Origin: Omphiscola glabra
Lineage: Eukaryota; Mollusca; Gastropoda; Lymnaeidae
NCBI GenBank assembly: GCA_964017045.1
Contig: OZ024810.1
Coordinates: 8,053,562-8,117,561 of the forward strand
Length of the DNA stretch: 64,000 nt
Direction: 5' to 3'
Position 1 is the first letter of the stretch. The number at the start of each line of letters is the position of its first letter. The position numbers and the translations under genes are program-made. This document shows, piece by piece, positions 54,965 to 64,000 of the stretch. The notes under the pieces are model-generated. The model was not told where the DNA came from, made no database searches, and was given only the letters and a program-made list of their open reading frames with translations.

Positions 54965-55252
54965 TGGCTGCAGCCAGCATAGCTATAGCTAAATACGCAG
55001 CCAACATAGAGGCGAATGGCTATATACGCAGCGAGCATAGAGGCACATGGCTATATACGCAGTCAGCATATATGCACATAGCTATATATGCAGCCAACAT
55101 AGAGGCACATGGCAATATACGCAGTAAGCATAGAGGCACATGGCTATAAACGCAGCCAGCTTAGGGGCACACGGCTATATACGCAGCCAGCATAGAATCA
55201 CATAGCTATATATACGCAGCCAGCATACAGGCACATATTAGCTATATACGCC
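54965..55252. repeat. 31-bp minisatellite, about 9 copies
   Basis: The unit contains TATATACGCAGCCAGCATAG then AGGCACATGGC; copies are fairly diverged. Confidence 0.88.
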
Positions 55253-55349
55253 TTGTCTTGAAATAATAAATATATGTCGATGGTGAGTAAGCCCCATAGT
55301 AAGTACAGAATGAAGGAGGACCAATGTATATCATACCAAGCATTTTGTT

Positions 55350-55568
55350 GCAGTACTGTTCCAACAATTCACGTTTAGCGCAGATCCTATGAGTAGTACT
55401 GTTACAGCAATTCACGTTTAGCGCAGATCCTATGAGCAGTACTGTTACAACAATTCACGATTAGCACAGATCCTATGAGCAGTACTGTTACAGCAATTCA
55501 CGTTTAGCGCAGATCCTATGAGCAGTACTGTTACAACAATTCACGTTTAACACAGATCCTATGAGTAC
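55350..55568. repeat. 43-bp minisatellite, 5 copies
   Basis: The unit contains CAGTACTGTTACAACAATTC then ACGTTTAGCGCAGATCC. Confidence 0.92.
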
Positions 55569-56814
55569 CTCTTACTTTACGGACGGTTAAGGGCGGGAAG
55601 GAGAGGGGGGTTTAGAGCAGGTCCCCGCCCCCATTGCCAATTGGATGATGGGGTCTAGTTTATTGACTAGTTTATTTCATTATCAAGGGGCTTGTCTAGG
55701 CCTTGCCTCGACTGAAGAATACACTCCAAACTTTGGGCAGAAATACTTCGCCGACGGCACGACACGGAACACTAAGAAATTGAAATATAAATACAAAGGA
55801 ATACAATACAATGCAATGGAAAAGCGGATCAAGGAGTTTACTGATCACGATACCCCGACCCCTGAATCAATGGAACCTCTGTGAACTATCAGATAGTAGC
55901 CTCGGTTTCGAGGGGGGGGGGGAGGAAGGGTGGAGGATCCCAGGGTCATTATAATGAGAAGTCTACCGTCACGGTGGATACTAGGGGTCGCAAACCGGGA
56001 TCCCGAATTTCGAAAATACCGGAATACCGGACCATTATTCATGCTCGAAAATACCGGGATTGGATTTATGAAAACCGGGATTTTCGATAATCCCGGGATT
56101 TTATTTTCAATATTTTTTTAAATAGTTTTTCTTAGTTTACACGTCATAGTTAAAGCAAGACATAGCAATAATCTTGAGATGTGCAAGTAAATCCATCACA
56201 CCACGTGTCTCAAGTTCAAAGAAAGCCGACCGATCTGTGTGCTCTCTTGTTTGTCAAGAATCATGACGTTGTGATTAGTTTTGTTTTTTCATCGTGCTTG
56301 TGTAGTGTGTAAGTGGAGACGAGTCGCGACCTGAATGTACGGGAGGTAATCCTTTATTACGGCGCATTACTCAAATCACGGGGTCAACTTTTAATTTTTT
56401 TTTAAAGTGTTGATTGCTTGATTTCTTTTAATAATGCCAAAAAACCTACATATTAAAAAATATGAGTAAATCCGTATTTTTATAATCCAATACCTTAAGT
56501 TTAAGACAGAAAAATAATGCTACTTCTATTTTGTGATAACTATTAATAATGTACATTCAACTCATAATTGTTTTTCTAGCTATTTTGTCTCAGGCTGAAT
56601 TTCCCAGTTTGTCTGTACCTTACCTTACCAAAATTTACATGACAATTTAAACATTTTTTAAAAAAAACGTTTTACACGTCAAACCAATTCGATTGAATTA
56701 GTAATTTTTTTACAATGATTAATTTTCCAAGGTTGATATAAAGAAATGGGGGACCCTGAAAAAAAGAAACCTAAATTTAAAAAGCATATGAAACTATCGG
56801 AAAAGAGACATCAG

Positions 56815-56945
56815 TGTGGCATTATTTCTTGAAAGCTACAGACAATTTCTTAGCTAAATGTATTAGATGTAACAAGATATTTAAAACATTAGGAGGAACA
56901 ACTTCAATCTCAATTAAAGTCTGCACATTCCAGTGATTACTTGGA
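56815..56945 (+). pseudogene. Remnant of BED-type zinc finger of hAT transposase
   Basis: One frame reads SVWHYFLKATDNFLAKCIRC, continuing with NKIFKTLGGTTS; the CxxC pair and the W-x-x-F opening are BED-like. The histidine part (HLKSAHSSDY-like) lies in another frame, so a frameshift splits the finger. An upstream lysine-rich start (near 56747) is in a third frame. Confidence 0.7.
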
Positions 56946-57173
56946 CGTATTTCTAAGGCCAGATTGCGACCAGAAGCGAAAACATATCGTGGATATTCAA
57001 AAGCTTGGTCAGACTGCAGATTCCTCGTTGGAAATATCTTTGAACAATGAAATTGAACATCTTGGATCTGAGCTTGATGAACTTGCCGCTTAAGAGACAA
57101 TTAGAAATTGAAATACAAAAGAAACAAGGCTTAGGATAATGCTTCCAGACCAACGGATGGAGACATTGATACA

Positions 57174-57407
57174 TTGGTAAAAATAGAAATGGTTTTATTT
57201 GACAAATGCGGTTCAAGTTCAAGAGGAAAATATCTAGAAATTACTTATGATAGCCTAAGGTCTATTTCTCCGACTAGTGAGGAGTCAGAGAAGGTGTTCT
57301 CTTCATTAGGTTACTTTTGTAACCATTTGCGGCCAAAGTTAAGTGACCAAACATTAGACACGTTGTCATTTTTACGATCTCATTATTTAAATTTGACCAA
57401 AGATTAA
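57174..57407 (+). pseudogene. hAT transposase C-terminal dimerisation fragment
   Basis: A 77-residue frame whose second half, ISPTSEESEKVFSSLGYF followed by LRPKLSDQTLDTLSFLRSHY, is the hallmark of the hAT C-terminal dimerisation region. The rest of the transposase is deleted upstream. Confidence 0.85.
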
Positions 57408-57716
57408 AACAACAATTATTTTAATATTTAATTAATACAACTTTTTAAATTAAAAAGTTAAGAATATTATTTTTTTTCATTTGATTAAAGTCTGAAGATA
57501 AACATTTGTGTTATTGTTAAAAGCTTATTAAAAATCAAAATGTGATATTTGTTCTGAATGTTTTTATTTCATTGATAAATCATCAACTATAATATCGAAT
57601 CTCGACTAAAAATTCTCTAAATATCGAAAATACCGGGATTCCGGTATTCGTAAACTTCAATATCGAAAATACCGGTTTTGGCAAAAGCGACAGGTTTTGC
57701 GACCCCTAGTGGATGC

Positions 57717-57868
57717 CGTTACGACAACCAGCGTATTCGATACTAACAAGTCTACCGAGACGGGTGGATACAGTTACAACTACCAGTGTATTCGATACTA
57801 ACAAGTCTACCGTCACGGGTGGATACGGTTACAACTACCAGTGTATTCGAAACTAACAAATATCGTTG
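57717..57868. repeat. 55-bp tandem repeat that hosts the hAT insertion
   Basis: Units contain AACAAGTCTACCGTCACGGG, TGGATACGGTTACAACTACC and AGTGTATTCGA. The sequence left of the hAT element (GTCTACCGTCACGGTGGATA) is the start of another unit. Confidence 0.85.
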
Positions 57869-58043
57869 ACTGTAGGCTGTAAGGGGGGGGGGGGGGAGGG
57901 ATGCCGCGACTGGTTGTGTCTGTGATTGACAGGGGGCTAAATGACAGTACTCTTGGCACCCGTGCGAGACAGGGCAGGGATCCTCGAACTTGTGTTGAAA
58001 GCCCTGGAGTCCAGTCAATGTGCGCCGCATCATTAAAAAAAAT

Positions 58044-58537
58044 TACAAAACAAGACATATGTTACAAAACAAGACATATGTTACAAAACAAGACATATGT
58101 TACAAAACAGGACATATGTTACAAAACAAGACATATGTTACAAAACAAGACATATGTTACAAAACAAGACATGTTACAAAACAGGACATATGTTACAAAA
58201 CAAGACATATGTTACAAAACAGGACATATGTTACAAAACAGGACATATGTTACAAAACAGGACATATGTTACAAAACAAGACATATGTTACAAAACAAGA
58301 CATATGTTACAAAACAAGACATATGTTACAAAACAGGACATATGTTACAAAACAAGACATATGTTACAAAACAGGACATATGTTACAAAACAAGACATAT
58401 GTTACAAAACAAGACATATATTACAAAACAGGACATATGTTACAAAACAAGACATATGTTACAAAACAAGACATATGTTACAAAACAGGACATATGTTAC
58501 AAAACAAGACATATGTTACAAAACAGGACATATGTTA
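58044..58537. repeat. 19-bp minisatellite, about 26 copies
   Basis: The unit is ACATATGTTACAAAACAAG, with a CAGG variant. One copy lacks two bases (near 58170). Each unit contains the palindrome CATATG. All three frames of the + strand stay open as an artefact. Confidence 0.97.
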
Positions 58538-58624
58538 CGTTGCACGCGCGTAAAAGTTTGAACATTGACAAAGTTACATGAACGCAAGAGGTCATTTGGA
58601 TAGGATGCAAACCTCACGATCAAT

Positions 58625-59742
58625 GAGTTACGTGTACACTGGTCTTAACCACGCGTTATGTGTACATTTGTCTTGACAACAAGTTGTATGTACATTTTTG
58701 TACATTTGTCTTGCCAACGAATTGTGTTTACAATTCTCTAGACAACGAGCTGTGTGTACATTTATTGTCTTAACAACGCGCTGTGTGTAAATTTGTCTTA
58801 ACAATGAGTTATGTGGACCTTAGTCTTGACAACGAGTTATGTGTACATTTGTCTTAACGATATATGTATACATTTGTCTTAACAATGAGCGTTTTGCACA
58901 TTTGTCTTAAAGAGTTATGTGTACATTTGTCTTAACGAGTTATATGTACATTTGTCTTAACAATGAGCGTTGTGCACATTTGTTAAAGAGTTATGTGTAC
59001 ATTTGTCTTAACGAATTATATGTACATTTGTCTTAACAATGAGTTATGTGTACATTTGTCTTAACAACGAGTTATGTGTACATTTGTCTTAACAATGAAC
59101 GTTGTGTACATTTGTCTTAAAGAGTTATGTGTATATTTGTCTTAACGAGTTATATGTACATTTGTCTTAACAATGAGTTATGTGTACATTTGTCTTAATG
59201 AGTTATGTGTACATTTGTCTTAACAATGTGTTATGTGTACATTTGTCTTAACAATGAGTTATGTGTACACTTGTCTTAACGAGTTATATGTACATTTGTC
59301 TTAACAATGAGTTATGTGTACATTTGTCTTAATGAGTTATGTGTACATTTGTCTTAACAATGTGTTATGTGTACATTTGTCTTAACAATGAGTTATGTGT
59401 ACATTTGTCTTAACGAGTTATGTGGACATTGGTCTTAACAATGAGTTATGTGTATATTTGTCTTAATGAGCTATGTGTACATTTGTCTTAACAATATTTT
59501 ATGTTTACATTTGTCTTAACAATGAGTTATGTGTACATTTGTCTTAACGAGTTATGAGGACATTGGTCTTAACAATGAGTTATGTGTACATTTGTCTTAA
59601 TGAGTTATGTGTACATTTGTCTTAACAATGTGTTATGCATACATTTGTCTTAACAAAGTGTTATGTATACATTTGTCTTAACGATGAGTTATGTGTACAT
59701 TTGTCTTAGCAAAGAGATATGTGTACATTTGTCTTAACATGC
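58625..59742. repeat. 22/28-bp minisatellite, about 42 copies
   Basis: The unit contains GAGTTATGTGTACATTTGTC then TTAACAAT. Full 28-bp units mix with 22-bp ones that lack the ACAATG segment. Copies diverge most at the left edge. Confidence 0.93.
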
Positions 59743-59985
59743 AAATTTGACACGGTTCGTTCATAAAACTCTATGATACGACCTATCAATAATTTATAAC
59801 ACTTTTAGTACAACCCCCTCAATATTTTCTCTTTCATAAATCAAGATTTATATTTATATATTACGAACCCCTCGCTATTTTATATTTCATAATACTATAT
59901 ATAGATATTTATACATGTACATATATATATATATAGATTAAATTTGTTTTAGCTATGTATTTTTATATATTAATATAGTTCACTT
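59743..59985. other. AT-rich spacer
   Basis: Contains a short (AT)n tract; nothing else recognised. Confidence 0.4.
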
Positions 59986-60240
59986 GATTGATTGATTGAT
60001 TGTCGTACTTATATAGCGCTCATTTCCATGCTATGGTAGCATGCTCACAGCGCTCCGATGTGCGGAAATGCTCGAGAGGTCTCACTGCTGCTTGTTAGGC
60101 GCACGTGAACTCACATCATAGAGAGACAGATGACTGCGTATTCATGAGCCCAATGGTAACATCGCCAGTCTTTTCGACGCACTATTTTTGTGGGAGCTAA
60201 GTGTCGAGATCCCGTCTTCCTTCTTTCCCCACACCCATCA
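59986..60240 (-). mobile_element. SINE-like element or LINE 3' end with hairpin and (AATC)n tail
   Basis: On the minus strand it ends in (AATC)n at 60003-59986. Just before the tail is a stem-loop: AGCGCT (60016-60021) with AGCGCT (60050-60055), and CATGCTA (60028-60034) with TAGCATG (60038-60044). The layout and the TATAGCG sequence next to the tail match the L2-type LINE at 42945. The upstream boundary near 60240 is uncertain and no tRNA-like head was recognised. Confidence 0.65.
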
Positions 60241-60385
60241 TTTAACATTAAATGCAATGATTGGAAATATCAATCGATTTTGTTTAGTTATAATAATGGG
60301 GGGTGGTGGTGGTGAGGAGTGAGACAGACTAGATTTGAGTACGTGATCTAGTTAATCACTTCATAGTAACATTATCTGACTACAG

Positions 60386-60585
60386 CAGCGGTTATCAGGC
60401 TGTTGATCGCGACACGTTTTCGGGAGTCGCGCGACCCTTTCTCTGGGGTCGTCTAAGACCATCGGAAAACACATGTACTCTACAGTTATGAAGTAGCAAC
60501 GAAAATAATTGTGTAGCTTGGGGGTCGCCACAACATGAGGAACTGCATGAAAGTGTCGCGGCGTAAGGAAGGTTGAGAACCACTG
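60386..60585. mobile_element. hAT MITE of the CAGTGGTTCTCAACC family
   Basis: The left end CAGCGGTTATCAGG and right end AAGGTTGAGAACCACTG are imperfectly inverted. A perfect 8-bp target duplication GACTACAG flanks it (60378-60385, 60586-60593). 200 bp. Confidence 0.9.
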
Positions 60586-60842
60586 GACTACAGGCGTGCA
60601 AAGTTGATGAGTATATGTCCTGCTTTTGTATGGATCTATGCGCCCTTGCCGGCCCTATGTATAAGAACTTGGATCTGCCCCTGGACGCCCCTAATGGGTA
60701 TATGCATTGACCGAATCCAGGCTTTCAAAGGTCTAACCTGATCTCAGCTGATCAATGGGGCTGAAGATCGATATCCACACGTTACAGTTGTATAGATCTA
60801 CGCAATTACTCTACTGGGCAAGTCAGTGACAGTGCAATATTA

Positions 60843-61113
60843 GGAGGAACAGGGAATAGGATGGCAGGAGTAACATTGAATAGGATGGCAGGAGGAACAT
60901 GGAATATAAAGGTAGGAGGAACATGGAATATAAAGGTAGGAGGAACAGGGAATATAATGGTAGGAGGAACATGGAATATAATGGTAGGAGGAACAGGGAA
61001 TATAAAGGTAGAAGGAACAGGGAATATAATGGTAGGAGGAACAGGGAATATAATGGTAGGAGGAACAGGGAATATAATGGTAGGAGGAACATGGAATAGA
61101 ATGGTAGACTAAG
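60843..61113. repeat. 24-bp minisatellite, about 11 copies
   Basis: The unit is GAATATAATGGTAGGAGGAA plus CAGG, with CATGG and AAAGGTAG variants. Confidence 0.95.
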
Positions 61114-61181
61114 GGAGTTAAGTTAACTTACATTTAAGCGGTACATGTAGGGAAAAAAGAGTTTCCTTTGTGACTAACTCT

Positions 61182-61343
61182 CAGCGGCGTAGGAAGGTGA
61201 GAGGACTGGGTGGTCGGTCACTGGTGGCACTTTTTTTGTTTCTATGGAGGTTTTTCTTCAAATACAAAGTATTTATCGTGGGTGGGTGGGGGGGTTATAT
61301 TCTTGGCTTACTCCGGGTGGAACTAATTCTAGCTACGCCACTG
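61182..61343. mobile_element. hAT MITE of the CAGNGGCGTAG family
   Basis: The left end CAGCGGCGTAGGAAGG and right end CTAGCTACGCCACTG are inverted. Flanks CTAACTCT (61174-61181) and CAAACTCT (61344-61351) match at 7 of 8. 162 bp. Confidence 0.88.
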
Positions 61344-61364
61344 CAAACTCTGACATATATATAG

Positions 61365-61565
61365 AGTCACAGCGTTACAGAGTCGCAGAGTTAAACAGTC
61401 ACAGATTAAAAGAGTCATAGAGTTACAGAGTCAAAGAGTTACAGAGTTATAGAGTCACAGAGTTATAGAGTCACAGAGTTATAGTCACAGAGTTATAGAG
61501 CTCACAGAGTTACAGAGTCATAGAGTCACAGCGTTACAGAGTTACAGAGTCACAGAGCCATTACA
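61365..61565. repeat. ACAGAGT-based short-period repeat
   Basis: Alternating CACAGAGTTATAGAGT and TACAGAGTCA units of roughly 8 bp basic period. Confidence 0.85.
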
Positions 61566-62025
61566 GAAGTTAACTGTTAAAGTGATACGAAAGGTCAGTA
61601 GGCGTTATCCAGCATGTGATCGCCTATACATGAAAGCAAAAAGCTGATATTGATTGCCATACGTGAAAACGCGATGGTGTAATGTGGCGTGAGTCACCTC
61701 CCCAATGATAGTCACCGCCCCTAGGTCACGTGGTTCAGAGGACACCCAATAAAATAACACAAACAGCCACGTCAATAGATTGATGCGCCAAATCTTTTGA
61801 ACCTTCCATTTGCATATAAATAGGCGAATCTAATTTTACATGAAGCGCCCGGTGATATAAGTGCTTGGGTGAAAGGTGGGGGGGGGTATATCAAGATAAA
61901 CAAGTTAACAGGTACAGGAGATATAAAGATAACTTTCACTAATGACTTTAGGATTTTTAGGGACATTGGCTAAGTGATTGTCAATAACACGGGATCTGTA
62001 CCAATAGACTAAACAGTCGACATGG
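61566..62025. other. Spacer; no gene recognised
   Basis: Mixed sequence without coding or transposon signal. Confidence 0.4.
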
Positions 62026-62029
62026 CTAA

Positions 62030-62245
62030 GTAGTCCAAATGACCAAATATTCCAAAGGACCAAATAGTCGAAATGATCAAATAGTCCAAAATGACCAAAT
62101 AGTTCAAATGACCAAAAAGTCCAAATGACCAAATAGTCCAAATGACAAAATATTCGAAATGACAAAACAGTCCAAATGACCAAATAGTCGAAATGACCAA
62201 ATAGTCGAAATGACCAAACAGTACAAATGACCAAATAGTCGAAAT
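62030..62245. repeat. 17-bp minisatellite, about 13 copies
   Basis: The unit is AAATGACCAAATAGTCG or AAATGACCAAATAGTCC. Confidence 0.92.
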
Positions 62246-62394
62246 ACCTTTCGGATCGAAATTTGAATCATCAATTAAGTGGTTTCCGGGCCATCTTGAC
62301 TTGACGCTCTATGGTTAAGTAAACTGAAAGGCCAGGCATCTACACCTGGCGTGTTTAGCTGGAGACTTCTTTTCTTCTTTTTTTATTGTGTTTC

Positions 62395-62542
62395 TTGCAC
62401 TAGACAACATCCTGTCATTAACTCGCCTGTCATTAGACAACACCCTGTCACTAACTCGCCTGTCATTAGACAACATCCTGACATTAACTCGTCTGTCATT
62501 AGACAACATCCTGACACTAACTCGCCTGTCATTTGACAGTGG
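62395..62542. repeat. 32-bp minisatellite, about 4.5 copies
   Basis: The unit contains TGTCATTAGACAACATCCTG then ACATTAACTCGC. Confidence 0.92.
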
Positions 62543-62624
62543 ATTAGAGAGTAGTGCCATACTGCACTTTGAACTGACTGAAGTGAGTTATATTTACAGT
62601 GTACGTGTTTTTAGTTGGTTCAAA

Positions 62625-63575
62625 TCTAGTTTTATTCAAAGATTTGTCTGTGTCTAGTTTGACTCAAAGATTTGTTTGTGTCTAGTTTGATTCAAAGATT
62701 TGTTTGTGTCTAGTTTGATTCCTCAAAGATTTGTTTGTGTCTAGTTTGATTCATCAAAGATTTGTTGGTGTCCAGCTTGATTCAAAGATTTGTTTGTGTC
62801 TAGTTTGATTCATCAAAGATTTGTTTGTGTCTAGTTTGATTCATCAAAGATTTGTTTATGTCTAGTTTGATTCAAAGATTTGTTTGTGTCTAGCTTGATT
62901 CATCAAAGATTTGTTTGTGTCTAGTTTGATTCAAAGATTTGTTTGTGTCTAGCTTGATTCAAAGATTTGTTTGTGTCTAGTTTGATTCAAAGATTTGTTT
63001 GTGTCTAGCTTGATTCATCAAAGATTTGTTTGTGTCTGGTTTGATTCAAAGATTTGTTTGTGTCTAGCTTGATTCAAAGATTTGTTTGTGTCTAGTTTGA
63101 TCCAAAGATTTGTTTGTGTCTAGTTTGATTCAAAGATTTGTTTGTGTCTAGTTTGATTCAAAGATTTGTTTGTGTCTATATTTTGATTCAAAGATTTGTT
63201 TTTGTCTAGTTTGATTCAAAGATTTGGTTGTGTCTAGCTTGATTCATCAAAGATTTGTTTGTGTCTAGTTTCATTCAAAGATTTGCTTGTGCCTAGCTTG
63301 ATTCAAAGATTTGATTAGGCATGTCTAGCTTGATTCAAAGATTTGTTTGGGTCTTGCTTGATTCAAAGATTTTTTTTGTGTCTTGCTTGATCCAAAGATT
63401 TGTTTGTGTCTTGCTTGATTCAAAGATTTGTTTGTGTCTTGCTTGATTCAAAGATTTTTTTGTGTCTTGCTTGATCCAAAGATTTGTTTGTGTCTTGCTT
63501 GATTCAAAGATTTGTTTGTGTCTTGCTTGATTCAAAGATTTTTTTGTGTCTTGCTTGATTCATCAAAGATTTGTG
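62625..63575. repeat. 28/31-bp minisatellite, about 33 copies
   Basis: The unit contains TTTGATTCAAAGATTTGTTT then GTGTCTAG. Some copies carry an extra TCA (GATTCATCAAAG). The right third switches to a GTGTCTTGC variant, so the array has two sub-domains. Confidence 0.95.
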
Positions 63576-64000
63576 CAAATGTAAAATGTACAGAGAACAG
63601 CCGACGTATTTATCCGACAAACTACAATTAATTTATTATCGAACCTTTCAAAAAATTTAAAAAATACTATTTGCTCTTTCTCAATTTACTTGTTAGACAT
63701 CTGGCATAGGGTGTTATGGGAAAGCTTCGGATTCAGCAAGGGCGCCAAGAATCGAAAGCTTTTGAGAATCACTGCATCAGTGGATAAAGCTCTTTTCCCA
63801 CTTCCTCCTTCATATGTTTTCGGAAATTTCGATTTTTATGAAAAAAATGTGTTTAATCTATTAAGTTGCATGCGGCCCTGACAGTTCTAATGAATGCACC
63901 ACTGGGCTCATTATGATAAAAATCCACTTGCTTTGTGGGTAAATATGGAATTGTGACTGGGAATGTCAACACATGCTCCCTCGGGGGAAACAACATATGT
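63576..64000. other. Terminal spacer; no gene recognised
   Basis: Contains GAGAATCACTGCATCAGTGG near 63760, reminiscent of a hAT end, but no partner terminus is seen. Confidence 0.35.

Larger units (their letters stand above)
55982..57708 (+). mobile_element. hAT-superfamily DNA transposon relic
   Basis: Terminal inverted repeats TAGGGGTCGCAAACC at the left and GGTTTTGCGACCCCTA at the right (one base indel) define a 1727-bp element. Repeated subterminal motifs (AAATACCGG) occur at both ends, as in other hAT elements. Inside are a broken BED zinc finger (about 56815-56945) and the C-terminal dimerisation segment of the transposase; the middle with the catalytic core is missing. It is an internally deleted, inactive copy. 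Confidence 0.92.
55974..57716. repeat. 8-bp target-site duplication of the hAT relic
   Basis: GTGGATAC at 55974-55981 and GTGGATGC at 57709-57716 flank the element, 7 of 8 identical. The octamer is part of a 55-bp tandem unit that continues to the right (57717-57865). Confidence 0.85.

Noticed and set aside
55645..55884. 79-residue frame next to the hAT relic
   Set aside because: No recognisable domain, no splice or promoter context, and length expected by chance in this composition.
58020..58581. Three overlapping 150-226-residue frames
   Set aside because: A 19-bp unit without stops keeps all frames open; no gene context.

Overview
The window is eukaryotic: genes are split by GT-AG introns, the sequence is AT-rich, and intact and decayed LINEs, hAT-type DNA transposons and an exceptional number of minisatellites fill the space. 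A C-terminal obscurin/UNC-89 gene with two kinase domains points to a bilaterian invertebrate. The mix of L2-type LINEs, small hAT elements and minisatellites makes a mollusc, perhaps a gastropod, my best guess; that is an inference, not a database result.

Two genes can be built exon by exon with consistent splice phases. (1) On the + strand, 4070-16787: the last 17 coding exons (973 residues) of an obscurin/UNC-89-like giant muscle protein, in the order kinase 1, linker, Ig, FN3, linker, kinase 2, stop. Kinase 1 keeps most catalytic residues; kinase 2 has lost them and is a clear pseudokinase. The 5' part of the gene lies outside the window. (2) On the - strand, 42173 down to 22034: a complete 8-exon, 362-residue gene for a small mucin-like membrane protein (signal peptide, Ser/Thr/Asn-rich ectodomain, SEA-like region, cysteine-rich EGF-like segment, one transmembrane helix, 27-residue tail). 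The two genes converge tail to tail across about 4 kb of AT-rich sequence.

From 42.4 kb to the end I find no host gene. This part holds a full-length L2/CR1-type LINE ORF (43139-46297, - strand), a hAT transposon relic with terminal inverted repeats and an 8-bp target duplication (55982-57708), several short non-autonomous hAT elements with target duplications, and a SINE-like or LINE-tail fragment near 60 kb.

Roughly 18 kb by my tally (over a quarter of the window) is tandem repeat. There are more than 35 arrays, each with its own unit of 16-53 bp, inside introns and between genes. At least three transposon insertions sit inside a minisatellite that continues on both sides. The most unusual structure is a 39-bp array in the last-but-one intron of the obscurin gene: every unit carries a 3' splice-site-like sequence, and use of any of them would leave the kinase reading frame open.
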